This document shows, one piece after another, positions 22,354-30,344 of a stretch of DNA of 32,373 nucleotides (the stretch's first letter is position 1; the number at the start of each line of letters is the position of its first letter). Under the pieces are notes generated by a model. It made no database searches, was not told where the DNA came from, and saw only the letters and a list, made by a program, of their open reading frames with translations. This stretch comes from Bacteroidales bacterium UBA5515 (GTDB lineage: Bacteria; Bacteroidota; Bacteroidia; Bacteroidales; P3). The DNA lies in the NCBI GenBank assembly GCA_002423895.1, contig DIOL01000001.1:39607-71979 (forward strand), read 5' to 3'. The position numbers and the translations under genes were made by a program.

Positions 22354-23538
22354 ATGATTATGAGAAAGCTTGCATTTATTTTTTCAATTTTTATTAGTTT
22401 AGGACTTTATAGCCAAAACTTCGATTCAATTATGAGCAAACGTATTGAACTTAATTGTACTGATGTTACTCAAAATTCTTCTTTTTTGTTTTCTCATTAT
22501 ATGGAGAATAATAAAATTGATTCTGCAAAACTGATTTTTGATTATTGGAAAGGTAAATGTGGTTTAACAGAACCTACTTTTAGAGCAAATGTTTTATTAA
22601 ATTTGGTTCAAGGAAATAGTATAGAGCCAATTATTGATTCTTTCACAATAGGTATTATATTGAAATACAGAGATAGGAGGAACGCCTCAAAAGCATTAAT
22701 GTATTCACATTATGATTATAATCAATCATACTATGGTTTTCTTCCTTTTTTTTCAAGGTTTGATCAATTAACTACACAAATTGCAAGTGATAAAATCCAT
22801 TCCTATAGCAAAGAATCTATTGAATATCTTTTATGTGAATACTACGCAGATTTAAATGACAGTATTCTTTATAAACTTCAAGACAAAAATTATCTAAATA
22901 CTTCCTTATCTAAAGAATATTATAATCTAATAGAAGAAATTAAACCGAAGTCAACTTTTAATATGAATTTTTCTTTTGGAGCTTGGATTCCAACAGGTTC
23001 AATGAAAAAATTTGGCACAAAGCCCATTTTTAGTTTTGAGATGGGTGCAGATGTGAAAAAGATGTCCTATAATATTAATATTTCTATTAGAGGGAATAAG
23101 TCAGATGTTTACTATATGGCAAAGAGAGAAGATACTGGACTTATCGATTCTACAAATAGTTTTTTGGGTGGATATATGGGATTTGAGGTAGGTAGAATGA
23201 TTTTACAAACAAAGAAATCAGACTTTAGAGTACAATTAGGTGTAGGTTTTGATGGGTTTGATGTGTTTGAGGATAAAGATAAAAGAGATAATGTAAGCGA
23301 TGGTACAAGCATTTTTACTTACAATTTTAATTTAGGAATAAACTATCGTTATTATATTGGAGATATCTATTATATTGGAGCGATTGCAAAATATAATATA
23401 GTTGATTATCGTCTTGGAAATATAGTCAACTTTTCTTCAAACCCTTTCTCTCTTCAATTAACATTAGGATTTTCTGCTATAAATATTTATTCTAAGAGTC
23501 TTCTCAATAGGCTAAATTATAAAGGCAAAAGAAGATAG
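22354..23538 (+). CDS. Exported protein, probable C-terminal outer-membrane barrel
   Basis: Not recognised. The start is either the ATG at 22354 or the one at 22360, which gives MRKLAFIFSIFISLGLYSQ, a clean signal peptide. The second is preferred. The mature protein begins with a helical region (about 25-195) containing several tyrosine-rich segments. From about 205 to the end it alternates short hydrophobic strands with polar turns: MNFSFGAWIPTGSM, FSFEMGADVKKMSYNINISIRG, FLGGYMGFEVGR, FRVQLGVGFDGF, YNFNLGINYRYYIG. The strands and the loops between them fit a small outer-membrane barrel of 8 to 10 strands. It lies 43 bases after ychF but shares no obvious function with it. No homologous family can be named. 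Confidence 0.7.
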   Translation: MIMRKLAFIFSIFISLGLYSQNFDSIMSKRIELNCTDVTQNSSFLFSHYMENNKIDSAKLIFDYWKGKCGLTEPTFRANVLLNLVQGNSIEPIIDSFTIGIILKYRDRRNASKALMYSHYDYNQSYYGFLPFFSRFDQLTTQIASDKIHSYSKESIEYLLCEYYADLNDSILYKLQDKNYLNTSLSKEYYNLIEEIKPKSTFNMNFSFGAWIPTGSMKKFGTKPIFSFEMGADVKKMSYNINISIRGNKSDVYYMAKREDTGLIDSTNSFLGGYMGFEVGRMILQTKKSDFRVQLGVGFDGFDVFEDKDKRDNVSDGTSIFTYNFNLGINYRYYIGDIYYIGAIAKYNIVDYRLGNIVNFSSNPFSLQLTLGFSAINIYSKSLLNRLNYKGKRR

Positions 23539-23571
23539 TTTTATTTTATTTCTTCTCTCAAAATATTCAAT

Positions 23572-23613
23572 CATTCTGCTTTATTCAAAAGAAATTGAAT
23601 AAATAATAGAATG
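23572..23613. other. AT-rich hairpin without T run
   Basis: TTTATTCAA (23580-23588) and TTGAATAAA (23595-23603) form a perfect 9-base stem around AAGAAA. Outside it, CATTCT (23572-23577) pairs with AGAATG (23608-23613). It lies 33 bases after the 22354 gene. Because no T run follows on either strand, an intrinsic terminator is doubtful. Confidence 0.5.
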
Positions 23614-23704
23614 AGTTTCTGAAAATTAAACAATGAGCTTTCTTTTTTAAATAAAGGTCTTTGAGTGTTTTATAAGATATTTATTTCTTAAATATTATGA
23701 TTTC

Positions 23705-23739
23705 TTTGATGCTTAAGAATATATTTCTATTTATATTTG
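23705..23739 (+). promoter_or_regulatory. Promoter of the 69-residue membrane protein gene
   Basis: TTTG (23705-23708), 23 bases, then TATATTTG (23732-23739). This matches the Bacteroidota TTTG / TAnnTTTG promoter and lies 20 bases before the ATG at 23760. Both boxes are present. Confidence 0.65.
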
Positions 23740-23759
23740 CGGCATAAAATTTTATTATC

Positions 23760-23969
23760 ATGAATGAAGAAACAAAAAAATGTAACAAAAGCGGTAAAGT
23801 AAATAATGCTGCAAGTTGTGGAGGCTTCTATGGATTAGGATTTATTGGAGCTGCAATCTATTTTATTTCACATGCTGCAACCTTTGGAGCAGGAGTAGTA
23901 GGCTTTTTAAAAGCATTGGTTTGGCCTGTTTTCTTAGTGTATAAATTATTAGAGTTTCTAAAAATGTAA
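23760..23969 (+). CDS. Small membrane protein, unknown function
   Basis: A 69-residue product that looks real. The N-terminus is polar with two cysteines (EETKKCNKSGKVNNAASCGG). A glycine-rich hydrophobic helix follows (FYGLGFIGAAIYFISHAATFGAG, about 23-46), then a second one ending in LKALVWPVFLVYKLLEFLKM. The GGxYGLGxIGAxIYxxxxA...GxxGxLKAxVWPxFLVYxxLxxL pattern resembles short conserved proteins in several bacterial phyla, as far as memory allows. Their role is unknown. The gene has its own promoter immediately upstream and stands between two minus/plus-strand neighbours with no shared operon. A two-helix hairpin in the inner membrane is the likely topology. Confidence 0.75.
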   Translation: MNEETKKCNKSGKVNNAASCGGFYGLGFIGAAIYFISHAATFGAGVVGFLKALVWPVFLVYKLLEFLKM

Positions 23970-24003
23970 TCTTATTTTATTGATTTATTCTCTTAACCAA
24001 TTA

Positions 24004-24675
24004 CTACCAAATATAAGGGAATAGTTTAAAACGAGTTTTTTCTGAATATTCTATATAACCATTTAGTTCATCTTTTAGAGTTTTATCTTCTAAATATGTT
24101 CTTATTATTGTTATAATTATTGAAATGCTTATTGGAATTATAACCCAAAGAGAACCAAATAATAATGGAAATCCGATAAGCTGAATAATATTACCCAAAT
24201 ATGCAGGGTGCCTTACAAATTTATAAAGACCATCTTGGCAAACTGTATGAGAACGTTCCTTTTGTATTCTTACTGTGCTTGAGAAAAACTTATTTTGCTT
24301 TTGTGCAATTAGAAATAATAATTGTCCTAAGGTTGTCAGTAAAATACCTATTATATATAAACTCCAATGAAAATCAATTGACAAATGATATCTTCCAGAA
24401 TCTAATCCTGCTAAAATATACATAATAATTGTCATTAGAAATGATATACCTAAAATCAACTTGTCCCATTTTTTTGTATTTTCACCAGGCTTATTGCGTT
24501 CTTCCATCAGCTCTGGGGAAATTCTTAATGTAGTAAAGTTCAATAATAACATTATTAAACCAATTGCAGCATAAATCCAACCTTGCCAATAGTCTAAACG
24601 ACCAGCACTAACAAATATAATTGCAAAAAAGAATAAAGTACCTAAAAGGTTTTTAATTATAAGACTTGATTTCAT
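24004..24675 (-). CDS. ICMT-like membrane methyltransferase
   Basis: A 223-residue integral membrane protein of the isoprenylcysteine carboxyl methyltransferase / phospholipid methyltransferase superfamily. Five or six hydrophobic helices are visible (about 8-25, 32-48, 75-92, 104-122, 168-190). The C-terminal signature is intact: GLYKFVRHPAYLGNII (the RHPxY SAM-binding motif, about 150-165) and RTYLEDKTLKDELNGYIEYSEKTRFKLFPYIW with the EExxL-like helix (here EDKTL) and the Y-rich end. Such bacterial enzymes methylate lipids or small molecules. The substrate cannot be read from the sequence. It is 30 bases downstream of the membrane orphan at 24706-25257 and is probably co-transcribed with it. 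Confidence 0.85.
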   Translation of the reverse strand: MKSSLIIKNLLGTLFFFAIIFVSAGRLDYWQGWIYAAIGLIMLLLNFTTLRISPELMEERNKPGENTKKWDKLILGISFLMTIIMYILAGLDSGRYHLSIDFHWSLYIIGILLTTLGQLLFLIAQKQNKFFSSTVRIQKERSHTVCQDGLYKFVRHPAYLGNIIQLIGFPLLFGSLWVIIPISISIIITIIRTYLEDKTLKDELNGYIEYSEKTRFKLFPYIW

Positions 24676-24705
24676 ACAGCAAAAATATTTAATAAAAGAA
24701 ATATC

Positions 24706-25257
24706 TTAATCCTTAAATTGATACGTCATTTTATATTTTTGTTCGCCTTCTGAATTTGTGTATTGAACTTTCTCTTCTTTTGGTTTTGGACAAAGTTTGA
24801 ATTCTAACCAAATTGAGAGGATTAAGGATATAATATTTGAAATCAATATTAATATTAAGCTAAGAGAATAATTATTCCCTCCTTGATTGTAAAACATATG
24901 CACTACAAAGATTGTGATTAAGAAAAATGATAGTATTGATACCCATATGTAATAATTAATTCTCATAGTAATAACTCCATAAATTAAAAGACCAAACCAT
25001 AATATTGCGCTTATATTTGGAGAGTTAAAAAGGAAGAATAAAGCGGTTAAACAAATAACACCAAGCAAAACATAATTCCAAATACCATATTTTTTAATTG
25101 CTTTTTGTGAAGGAAGATATGTAAGTATATTAGCAATCTCAATTGAATACTTGTATTTTTCTACAAGTGTTTTAAATACCTGCTGTTTACAGACTCCTTG
25201 CTTTAGAAGTTCCTTTGCTTCTTTTCTGACTTCTTTCTTATTTAATAATTCTGCCAT
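24706..25257 (-). CDS. Membrane protein of unknown function
   Basis: Not recognised. The 183 residues comprise a soluble N-terminal part (about 1-55) with charged helices (MAELLNKKEVRKEAKELLKQGVCKQQVFKTLVEKY). It could be a small helical binding domain, as in other Bacteroidota proteins that start with a short KQQVFxxL helix pair. Four membrane helices follow (about 58-77, 80-95, 101-122, 128-149), then a polar tail KPKEEKVQYTNSEGEQKYKMTYQ. A GGAG sequence lies about 9 bases before the ATG and supports the start. A long repeat-rich noncoding region precedes it, and the ICMT-like gene follows, suggesting a two-gene unit. Confidence 0.75.
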   Translation of the reverse strand: MAELLNKKEVRKEAKELLKQGVCKQQVFKTLVEKYKYSIEIANILTYLPSQKAIKKYGIWNYVLLGVICLTALFFLFNSPNISAILWFGLLIYGVITMRINYYIWVSILSFFLITIFVVHMFYNQGGNNYSLSLILILISNIISLILSIWLEFKLCPKPKEEKVQYTNSEGEQKYKMTYQFKD

Positions 25258-25496
25258 AATACTTCTCCTTTTTTATTATTATAATGAAGTTTTTATTTTT
25301 TGAAATCAATAAGCCAATTAACTAATCCAAAGTCCAATCAATTTTTTCCTTTTATTTGAATTGTCAAAGTTAGAAATATTATTCTGATTAATCTAATATT
25401 TATTAATTAAATTGTGTTTCTTGATATTATCTACTTTGTAATTTTATTTTCTCCTTATATAAATGTACAAAAGCCTTATTTTAATTTAAAAAGATA

Positions 25497-25604
25497 AGGA
25501 ATAAATTTTGTAACATGCCACCATACTTATTCTATCATGCCACCATAGTACCAGTATCGTGCCACCTTACTCGAGTATCGTGCCACCTTACAAAATTTAT
25601 CCTT
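25497..25604. repeat. Inverted arms enclosing the GCCACC repeats
   Basis: AAGGAATAAATTTTGTAA (25497-25514) is the reverse complement of TTACAAAATTTATCCTT (25588-25604) apart from one extra A. The arms flank the GCCACC tandem array, so the array could be extruded or folded as one large loop. Confidence 0.65.
25511..25591. repeat. Four tandem 21-22-base units with GCCACC core
   Basis: The core GCCACC starts at 25517, 25539, 25561 and 25582 (spacing 22, 22, 21). The shared unit reads TATCRTGCCACCWTA, followed by a 6-7-base variable stretch. The third variable stretch creates the palindrome TACTCGAGTA (25568-25577). The fourth unit lacks the variable tail and runs into the inverted arm. Confidence 0.9.
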
Positions 25605-25680
25605 GATATAAATAAAATTATCCTTGATATAAATTAATTTATCCTTAGTTTAAATAAAATTATCCTTGATTTAAATTCAA
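25597..25680. repeat. Four tandem 21-base units starting TTATCCTT
   Basis: TTATCCTT starts at 25597, 25618, 25639 and 25660, exactly 21 bases apart. The unit is TTATCCTTGATwTAAAT plus four AT-rich bases. The third unit has AG in place of GA. The array follows the GCCACC array without a gap, and its first unit shares bases with the right inverted arm. Confidence 0.9.
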
Positions 25681-25742
25681 ATATATCAAATATAAAAAGG
25701 ATGCTTCTTTAAAGATGCTAATAAAAGAAGGAAAAACAATTT

Positions 25743-28700
25743 TTAAGAATTAACTGGTTGAGGTTTTTCTGGGAGTGGCTCTTCGTATTTACTTGCAAAG
25801 GTTTTGATTGTTTCTATTAAATCAGTTGCTTTCTGAATTTCTTCTGAATAGTATTGTGGTTCTTTGCTGTAATTGTTTAATTGGTCAAAAAGAGTTAGAT
25901 AGTAGGGAGAAAGATAGTTGAAAAGTTTGTTTGCTAAAAGTACTCTAAGAGATTCCAATTGCATTTGTTCTGATATTTCACAAAGATTTATCCAAGTAAA
26001 CATTATTCTTTGTGCATCAAGTCTTCTTTGTGATTGCTCTTGAGGGCTTAAGCTTAGGAAATAATCCATATTCTTTGAGAAATTATGCACAACTTCACTC
26101 ATAAGGCTTACAGATTTTTCTTCCTCTCCCAATTGTCCATAAGCAAGTGAAAGTTCTGACATAATAAATGGGTAGGAGTGAATTTTTGCAGGTAATTTCT
26201 CCAAACAAAGATTAAGTGTTGCAAGACTTTTTTGAGCTTCTCCTTCTGCAATAAAAGTGTGAGCAAGCAAGGATGCTTGAGAGGCATACTGCTCAATTAT
26301 GCTTCTATGTAGTTCATCGTAGTAAATTCCTTTTTTGTCAAAATTCTTCCACTCATAGTTATGCATCAGATTCTCATACATTCTTTTTGAATTTACTCCT
26401 CCAATCTTTGAATCAACAATTGTATTATTTGGTATTTGTTTTTCTTTCTTAAGTCTGTAAACAAATCCTTCATTGCTAAGATATTCCTCAAGTCCAAATG
26501 TGTCTTCTAATGAATAGGAAGAAAAATAAATAGGTCTGTTAGCAAAATTATTAGCAATTATATCGTAAAGCATCATTGTGCTTTTGGTTATTTCGGAGCC
26601 TTCAATGGAGAAGTCAATTACATTAACACTATCAACATTTATAAATAGTTTGTTGGTTGAAAGAGCATAGAATTTAGTTTTGTTGAGAGTGATTGCATTG
26701 CTGTTATTATATAATCCTTTTAGTGCAGCGTTCATTTCCATTTTATTATTGCTTGGATTAATGAAACTAATCTCTCTGTTAGGGCTTGAATAAACAGACT
26801 CTTTTGCAATATAATTTAATGGTAAAGATGTGTGAACTTTTTGTTTGAGTTTTGAAATATAGTCAGCATTATTAAGAAATTGAAGGTTGATTACTCTAAC
26901 GTCTTGTCTTATGCCTTCCACCTCCTGCAAATACCAAAGAGGATAGGTGTCGTTGTCTCCATTAACAAAAAGTATTGCATTTTCTTCACAACTGTTCAAA
27001 ATGGAGTAAGCGAAATTGTTGGCAGTGTAGCGATAGGAACGGTTGTGATCGTTGAAGTTTTGTGCAAACAAAAGAGCTGGCACCAAAAGAAAACTTGGTA
27101 AAACATATTTAGGTTTCTTTATCCTGACAATGCCAAGAAGCCATTTGCTTAAAGCAAAAGCACCCATTGCCACCCAAATACTGAATACCATAAAGGAACC
27201 AACATAAATATAATCTCTTTCCCTTGGTTGATAGGCATAATCATTAAGATATATGCTTATTGCCAATCCGGTGAAAACAAATAAAGTGCTAAGAGTAAAC
27301 CAGCCCTTAACATCTCTTCCTATTTGGTAAAACATACCTATAATTGCCAAAAGAAAAGGTATCCCAAAATATATGTTATTAGCTTTATTCTTTTTATCCT
27401 CAGGCGAAAGATTGGTGCCCTTATTCAAAAACTTATCTGCAACAAATAAACCAGTGTGCCATTGTCCTTTGTTATTGTTGCCATATCCTTGCAAATCATT
27501 AGTTCTTCCAACAAAGTTCCAAAACAAATACCTTCCATACATATATCCAATTTGATAGTTGGCAAAGTATTGAAGATTCTGTATCCAACTTGGCTTAGCT
27601 CTCAGTTCTCCATCAATCAAAACAGTGTCTTGAGGCATTCCAACCCAGTCAGTATATCCTTGTTCATAGCTTGGATTATTATAGTTCCACATTCTTGGGA
27701 AGAACATCATCAACTCTCTTTCAAAAATTGGCTTAATGCCCTTATCTGTCATCTTGAAATCCTTTGGAGGAAGAGCAGTGTAGGAGGGACCATAAATTAA
27801 AGGAGCTTCTCCATAAGCATCACGGTTAATATATGAAACTATATTTTTTGTGTTGCTTGGATTATATTCATTTATTGGAGTATCGGCATCTGCTCTGATA
27901 ACAACAATGGCGAAAGTTGAAAATCCAATAAAAAAGAAAAAGACTGAAAGCGTGATTGTGTTTAATAAAGGTAGTTTCTTCCAAAGAGAGAAACCAGTTA
28001 AAAGAATAATTAAAAACAGAATAGAAATAATTATCCATTTTGGATTAATGCTTATAATTTTTATAATGCTGGGAACAATAAACCAAAGCAAAAGTAACAG
28101 AACTCCACATGCAACAATTATTGTTGAAATAATTCCAGGAAGATTCCCTTTCTTATAATGGAAGTAAACAATCAGGAAAACAGCAGGTAAAACCAAAAGT
28201 GAAAGTAAATGAATATTAATGGAGAGTCCAACCATTAAACAAATAAACAACATCCAGCGAGGATGAGGTTTTTCGTCCCATTTCAATATTGCCCAAAAGG
28301 TAATTGCAGTAAACAAAATAGAAACTGAATAAACCTCTGCTTCAATTGCTGAATTCCAGAAAGTGTCAGAAAAAGCAAAAACTAATGAACCAATAACTCC
28401 AGCAATAATATTACTAATAAACTTATCACTGTTGCGATACATTAATCTGACAATAATCCAAAACAAAAAAGCAACAGTAGCTCCAGAAGCAATGGCTGAA
28501 AGAGAATTAACTAAAATAGGAATAAGCTTAGGGTTTCCAAAACTGAAGATTGAGAAAAAAGCTCCCAATAGTTGATAAAACGGAGCTCCAGGAGGATGAC
28601 CAACTTGAAGCTTGGAACTTGTTAAAATATATTCTCCACTATCCCAAAATGAAAGAGTGGGTTCAGCACAGATTATATATAGTATTGATGTTAGAACTCC

Positions 28701-28745
28701 AAGTATCCAACCAATATGATTAACCGTTTTCTTGTATTTTATCAT
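25743..28745 (-). CDS. DUF2723 membrane glycosyltransferase (probable protein O-mannosyltransferase type)
   Basis: A 1000-residue polytopic protein. The N-terminal half has about a dozen membrane helices (from about residue 13 to 560). It contains the conserved FWDSGEYILTSSKLQVGHPPGAPFYQLLGAFFS block (about 33-66), in which the acidic DxGE pair is the likely catalytic/metal site of a GT-C fold enzyme. The YLNDYAYQPRERDYIYVGSF segment near 500 is also typical. The C-terminal third is soluble, helical and TPR-like (HTFIAEGEAQKSLATLNLCLEKLP). DUF2723 contains human TMEM260, an O-mannosyltransferase, so a role in lipid-linked glycosylation of exported proteins is plausible. The acceptor is unknown. 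It starts 38 bases after lptE. Confidence 0.88.
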   Translation of the reverse strand: MIKYKKTVNHIGWILGVLTSILYIICAEPTLSFWDSGEYILTSSKLQVGHPPGAPFYQLLGAFFSIFSFGNPKLIPILVNSLSAIASGATVAFLFWIIVRLMYRNSDKFISNIIAGVIGSLVFAFSDTFWNSAIEAEVYSVSILFTAITFWAILKWDEKPHPRWMLFICLMVGLSINIHLLSLLVLPAVFLIVYFHYKKGNLPGIISTIIVACGVLLLLLWFIVPSIIKIISINPKWIIISILFLIILLTGFSLWKKLPLLNTITLSVFFFFIGFSTFAIVVIRADADTPINEYNPSNTKNIVSYINRDAYGEAPLIYGPSYTALPPKDFKMTDKGIKPIFERELMMFFPRMWNYNNPSYEQGYTDWVGMPQDTVLIDGELRAKPSWIQNLQYFANYQIGYMYGRYLFWNFVGRTNDLQGYGNNNKGQWHTGLFVADKFLNKGTNLSPEDKKNKANNIYFGIPFLLAIIGMFYQIGRDVKGWFTLSTLFVFTGLAISIYLNDYAYQPRERDYIYVGSFMVFSIWVAMGAFALSKWLLGIVRIKKPKYVLPSFLLVPALLFAQNFNDHNRSYRYTANNFAYSILNSCEENAILFVNGDNDTYPLWYLQEVEGIRQDVRVINLQFLNNADYISKLKQKVHTSLPLNYIAKESVYSSPNREISFINPSNNKMEMNAALKGLYNNSNAITLNKTKFYALSTNKLFINVDSVNVIDFSIEGSEITKSTMMLYDIIANNFANRPIYFSSYSLEDTFGLEEYLSNEGFVYRLKKEKQIPNNTIVDSKIGGVNSKRMYENLMHNYEWKNFDKKGIYYDELHRSIIEQYASQASLLAHTFIAEGEAQKSLATLNLCLEKLPAKIHSYPFIMSELSLAYGQLGEEEKSVSLMSEVVHNFSKNMDYFLSLSPQEQSQRRLDAQRIMFTWINLCEISEQMQLESLRVLLANKLFNYLSPYYLTLFDQLNNYSKEPQYYSEEIQKATDLIETIKTFASKYEEPLPEKPQPVNS

Positions 28746-28783
28746 TTCCTATCTAACATAATAGATATTGAATGTTTCTTTTT

Positions 28784-29281
28784 TTACCAATTAACAAAGG
28801 CTTTATTGAAAATATCTTCAACGAGTTCTTCATTAATTTGTTTCATTAATGCCTCTTCAACATCGCTTAATGAAAGTCCACTATCATAATCTCTGAATCG
28901 TGAAAACGTTTGTTCAAAATTCATTTTCTTATCTTTCTTGTTAACACAAACAACTTTAATTGAAATTGTCAATCTGTTTTTAGATGCTTTGTCATCTCCT
29001 TGAATTGAAACAGGAGTGATGTAGTAGCTAACAACTGTTCCTTTAAAACTGATATCAGCATTATCATCTACCGATTGGAGATTGGTTCCAGAAGAAATTT
29101 TTGTAGTTAGAGCATGTGTAAGTTCTGGAGCAAGCATTGGGTTAACCATGCTTGAACGATTAATAAACTGATCAACAAAAAAGGTTTTGCAATCTGGAGA
29201 TATAGAAGCTCCAGTGAAAGAATAACCTCCAACACAAGAACTAAAAATAACTGCTATTATAGCAAATAAAAGTTTTTTCAA
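28784..29281 (-). CDS. lptE: LPS assembly lipoprotein LptE (Bacteroidota type)
   Basis: Outer-membrane lipoprotein that plugs and assists the LptD translocon during lipopolysaccharide insertion. The 165 residues start with a lipoprotein signal (KKLLFAIIAVIFSSC, Cys16), followed by VGGYSFTGASISPDCKTFFVDQFINRS. This matches the family's YSFxGxSIxxxxKTxxVxxFxNRA pattern. Further on, VVSYYITPVSIQGDDKASKNRLTISIKVVCVN and the terminal EEALMKQINEELVEDIFNKAFVNW are also characteristic of the Bacteroidota family. It is between the T9SS cargo gene (32 bases upstream) and the DUF2723 gene (38 bases downstream). The partner LptD is not in the window. Confidence 0.9.
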   Translation of the reverse strand: MKKLLFAIIAVIFSSCVGGYSFTGASISPDCKTFFVDQFINRSSMVNPMLAPELTHALTTKISSGTNLQSVDDNADISFKGTVVSYYITPVSIQGDDKASKNRLTISIKVVCVNKKDKKMNFEQTFSRFRDYDSGLSLSDVEEALMKQINEELVEDIFNKAFVNW

Positions 29282-29313
29282 TTTAATCCGTTGTCAAAAA
29301 GAATAAATTAATA

Positions 29314-30252
29314 CTATTTGACTACTAATTTTTGGGTTTTATATCCTTTAGAATCTTTAATTCTAACAAAATAAATTCCTTTTTCTTTTACTGATAAAGT
29401 TTTGTTAGGAGAATATTCTTTTGCAGGAATAATAACTTGTCCTAATTGGTTATAAACGCTTACTTCAACATCTGAATTAACATTTAGTTTGAAGTCACCA
29501 TTTGTTGGATTAGGATAAATAATTGGTAATTTCTTTGAGACAGGAGATACACTTTCCAAGCCAACTTCAGTTGCAATTGAAACATCATCCAATAATAAAT
29601 AACCAAAAGAGGTAGCATTTGTATCCAATGAACTAACTAATGAAATAAAAATTAATTCAGAAGGAACTTTTTGCTCATCTTGGTAAATTATTTGAGCTTC
29701 AAAAGGCATATAATCTGCTTTAAAAGGGGCTACATTTGAATATGCTCCCATTCCAATTACTTCTCTTGTTCCAGTTTGATTACTGATAACATAAACTCCT
29801 AAAAGGATATTTTCGTTAATTGGGTCTATTGGATTCCAGCTAATAAAACCATTAACAGCAGTAGGTTTTTCTGTTAGTTGTACTCCATCAGTAAATACTG
29901 AAAGAAGAGTGTTATTGTCAAAATTAAGAGAACCAGAAGAAAGTGCGCCTATAATTGAATTTAAATTAATAGTTGCATTGGTTAATAATCCAGGAACTAT
30001 CATATTATCAACACCAATCACTGTAGCTAAAGAAGCAGGCAATGGTTTAGGTGCAATTTTAACTGCATAATTTCCAGAATTTGATTCTGTAGATTTACTA
30101 ACATCAGAAATATTAACACCCATAACAGATAAAGTATTCCACTGACTTAGGGTTGTTCCATTCCAAGTTTCAAAACCTGCATTTTGGAAAACATTTTGAG
30201 CATTAACTGAAAAAGCCCAAATGGTTAAAGCTAATATAATAAATTTTTTCAT
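29314..30252 (-). CDS. T9SS cargo protein with carbohydrate-binding-like N-terminal domain
   Basis: The ATG at 30252 gives MKKFIILALTIWAFSVNAQ, a good signal peptide. An ATG 21 bases upstream would lie almost at the expected transcription start, so it is rejected. The mature protein, about 290 residues, has an N-terminal jelly-roll-like domain (FQNAGFETWNG; SGNYAVKIAPKPL; GFISWNPIDPINENILLGVYVISNQTG; PFEAQIIYQ; LLLDDVSI). It closes with a canonical type A sorting domain of about 75 residues: IIYPNPTNGDFKL, VSVYNQLGQVI and GIYFVRIKDSKGYKTQKLVVK. It would be exported by T9SS and anchored at the cell surface. The binding target is unknown. Confidence 0.88.
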   Translation of the reverse strand: MKKFIILALTIWAFSVNAQNVFQNAGFETWNGTTLSQWNTLSVMGVNISDVSKSTESNSGNYAVKIAPKPLPASLATVIGVDNMIVPGLLTNATINLNSIIGALSSGSLNFDNNTLLSVFTDGVQLTEKPTAVNGFISWNPIDPINENILLGVYVISNQTGTREVIGMGAYSNVAPFKADYMPFEAQIIYQDEQKVPSELIFISLVSSLDTNATSFGYLLLDDVSIATEVGLESVSPVSKKLPIIYPNPTNGDFKLNVNSDVEVSVYNQLGQVIIPAKEYSPNKTLSVKEKGIYFVRIKDSKGYKTQKLVVK

Positions 30253-30277
30253 AATGAAATATGTTTTATTCAACTTG

Positions 30278-30308
30278 CAAATGTATAAAATAATAAGTCA
30301 ATAAGCAA
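30278..30308 (-). promoter_or_regulatory. Promoter of the T9SS cargo gene
   Basis: On the minus strand, TTG (30308-30306), 20 bases, then TACATTTG (30285-30278), a full match to the Bacteroidota promoter. The predicted start of transcription is near 30271, and the ATG at 30252 follows. This decides against the ATG at 30273. Confidence 0.65.
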
Positions 30309-30344
30309 GAAAAACAAAAAACTAATACATATCAAGTGAAAAAC

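Larger units (their letters stand above)
25258..25742. other. Long noncoding region with repeat array
   Basis: 485 bases between the DUF2723 gene end and the start of the membrane orphan (both minus strand). It holds no supportable gene. From 25365 to 25372 the minus strand reads TAACTTTG, a possible -7 box for the membrane orphan. The central part, 25497-25680, is the repeat array listed separately. The remainder is plain AT-rich sequence. Confidence 0.8.

Noticed and set aside
25511..25680. CRISPR-like array
   Set aside because: The repeats are 21-22 bases with at most 6-7 variable bases between cores. There are no spacers of 25-40 bases and no cas genes.
25597..25680. Chromosome origin with DnaA boxes (TTATCC followed by TT)
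   Set aside because: TTATCCTTG agrees with the TTATCCACA box only in its first six bases, and no dnaA, dnaN or similar gene is near. The similarity is too weak to claim an origin.
27373..28158. Plus-strand frames of 60-114 codons antisense to the DUF2723 gene
   Set aside because: They lie within conserved coding sequence on the other strand and show no domain, promoter or consistent start.
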